Positions 5,263 through 6,470 of a stretch of DNA of 6,470 nt are shown piece by piece. The DNA comes from an uncultured Collinsella sp. Lineage in GTDB: Bacteria > Actinomycetota > Coriobacteriia > Coriobacteriales > Coriobacteriaceae. Position numbers and translations under genes: made by a program. Under the pieces are notes generated by a model. The model made no database searches, was not told the DNA's origin, and saw only the letters and a list, made by a program, of their open reading frames with translations. Where the stretch lies: assembly GCA_958423535.1 (NCBI GenBank), contig CATZRJ010000073.1, positions 1-6,470 of the forward strand. Direction: 5' to 3'. Position 1 is the first letter of the stretch, and the number at the start of each line of letters is the position of its first letter.

Positions 5263-6470
5263 GTGGCAAAAAAGCCTCAGTACGCTCAGAACAACCAGCG
5301 CAGTCAGCAGGGCAAACAGGGCCAGCAGCAAAAGCGCGGCGGCAAGGCCCAGGGCGGCCACGCCACTCATACCCCGGCAGCGCCTGCCCGTCCCTGGCGA
5401 CCGGGCCGCGATAAATTCCTCCCCGTCAGCCGCGCCGACATGGATGCGCGCGGCTGGGACCAGTGCGACTTTGTCTACATCTGCGGCGACGCTTACGTGG
5501 ACCACCCCAGCTTTGGCATGGCCATCGTCAGCCGCGTCCTCGACGCACACGGCTACAAAGTTGGCATCATCTGCCAGCCCGACTGGACCGACCCCGCCAG
5601 CATCACCGTGCTCGGCGAGCCACGCCTGGGCTTTCTCGTCAGCGCCGGCAACATGGACTCCATGGTCAACCACTATTCGGTGACCAAGCACCGCCGCCAC
5701 ACCGACGCCTATACCCCCGGTGGCGAGGAGGGGCGCCGTCCCAACCGAGCCGTCACGGTCTACGGTAACCTCATCCGCCAGACGTTCAAGGACGCCCCCA
5801 TCATCATCGGCGGCATCGAGGCAAGCCTGCGCCGCCTGGCCCACTACGACTACTGGCAGGACAAGCTCAAGCGCTCGGTACTGCTCGACTCGGGCGCCGA
5901 CATTCTCATCTACGGCATGGGCGAGCACGCGATCGTCGAGATCGCCGACGCGCTCGACGCGGGACTGCCCGTCGATCAGATTACCTATATCAACGGTACC
6001 GTCTACCGCACGAGCTCGCTCGACGAGGTCTACGACTACGACCTGCTGCCCAGCTGGGACGATCTTGCCGCCGACAAGCTCAACTACGCGCGCAGCTTTA
6101 ACGTGCAGCAGCAGAATATGGACCCCATCACCGGGCATCGCCTGGTAGAGCCCTACCCCAACAGCGTCTATGTGGTGCAAAACCCGCCGTCGGCGATACT
6201 CACCACCGACGAGATGGACGAGGTGGCCGAACTCCCCTACGCACGCGATTGGCATCCCGACTACGACGCGGCGGGCGGCGTGCCGGCCTTTGCCGAGATC
6301 AAGTTTTCCATTAGCTCCAACCGCGGCTGTTTTGGCGAGTGCTCGTTTTGCGCCCTCACCTTCCACCAGGGCCGCGTGCTGCAGATGCGCAGCCACGACT
6401 CGATCATGCGCGAGGCCGAGCTGCTCACGCGCGATCCCGAGTTTAAGGGCTACATCAACGACGTGGGCGG
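5263..6470 (+). CDS. ygiQ: YgiQ family radical SAM protein (3' end outside window)
   Basis: The first 402 residues of a YgiQ-type (UPF0313) radical SAM protein; the frame is open at the right edge, so the C-terminus is missing. The N-terminal family domain includes ICGDAYVDHPSFGMAIVSRV (73-92), SAGNMDSMVNHY (127-138) and GGIEASLRRLAHYDYW (183-198). The radical SAM cluster motif is NRGCFGECSFC, with C356, C360 and C363 (CX3CX2C) to bind the 4Fe-4S cluster that cleaves S-adenosylmethionine. The exact reaction of YgiQ proteins is not established. The segment between the N-terminal domain and the cluster is shorter than I recall in E. coli YgiQ. Residues about 5-48 form a Gln/Gly/Lys-rich tail absent from E. 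coli YgiQ. Start is GTG 5263, with GGGAGG (5253-5258) only 4 bases upstream, a tight spacing. It diverges from the YoaK-like gene. Confidence 0.95.
   Translation, partial: MAKKPQYAQNNQRSQQGKQGQQQKRGGKAQGGHATHTPAAPARPWRPGRDKFLPVSRADMDARGWDQCDFVYICGDAYVDHPSFGMAIVSRVLDAHGYKVGIICQPDWTDPASITVLGEPRLGFLVSAGNMDSMVNHYSVTKHRRHTDAYTPGGEEGRRPNRAVTVYGNLIRQTFKDAPIIIGGIEASLRRLAHYDYWQDKLKRSVLLDSGADILIYGMGEHAIVEIADALDAGLPVDQITYINGTVYRTSSLDEVYDYDLLPSWDDLAADKLNYARSFNVQQQNMDPITGHRLVEPYPNSVYVVQNPPSAILTTDEMDEVAELPYARDWHPDYDAAGGVPAFAEIKFSISSNRGCFGECSFCALTFHQGRVLQMRSHDSIMREAELLTRDPEFKGYINDVG

Noticed and set aside
4966..6396. 476-residue minus strand open frame opposite ygiQ
   Set aside because: It is the antisense of the conserved YgiQ reading frame. 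The product has no domain, and it overlaps the start of the YoaK-like gene.

Overview
The window looks like chromosomal DNA of a high-GC gut actinobacterium, most likely a Coriobacteriia member such as Collinsella. This is an inference from the GC-rich codon choice, strong Shine-Dalgarno sites and the kinds of proteins encoded; no rRNA or other taxonomic marker is present. Five protein genes cover most of the window: four complete and one cut by the right edge. No gap between genes exceeds 300 bases. No tRNA, rRNA, CRISPR array, transposase or integrase was seen.

Layout. Positions 1-158 hold an unassigned 42-base edge, a 47-base repeat and a probable promoter. Positions 159-1532 (+) encode an unusual single-chain protein with an N-terminal helix-turn-helix and a C-terminal HipA-like kinase. 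Positions 1533-1667 lie between convergent genes and hold a perfect 27-bp-stem palindrome plus a second GC-rich hairpin. Positions 1668-2696 (-) encode an M42 metallopeptidase. Positions 2697-2951 hold a nested palindrome with perfect 31-bp outer arms. Positions 2952-4118 (-) encode FucO (lactaldehyde reductase). Positions 4119-4283 hold the likely fucO promoter, paired operator-like motifs and a clear intrinsic terminator for the next gene. Positions 4284-5000 (-) encode a YoaK/DUF1275 membrane protein. Positions 5001-5262 are a divergent intergenic region with a 12-bp hairpin and a -10 box. From 5263 (+) to the right edge is the first part of a YgiQ-family radical SAM protein.

How the genes relate. 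Nothing ties the five genes into one pathway. FucO and the M42 peptidase share a strand, but a large palindrome separates them. The yoaK-like gene ends in its own terminator, so fucO probably has its own promoter. Four genes look like ordinary chromosomal housekeeping or catabolic genes. The kinase gene stands out: it uses codons that are scarce in its neighbours, and it lies between inverted copies of a 47-base repeat, which suggests an acquired cassette. It is the best candidate for something less described, either a self-regulating HipA-type toxin/kinase or a defence-type kinase.
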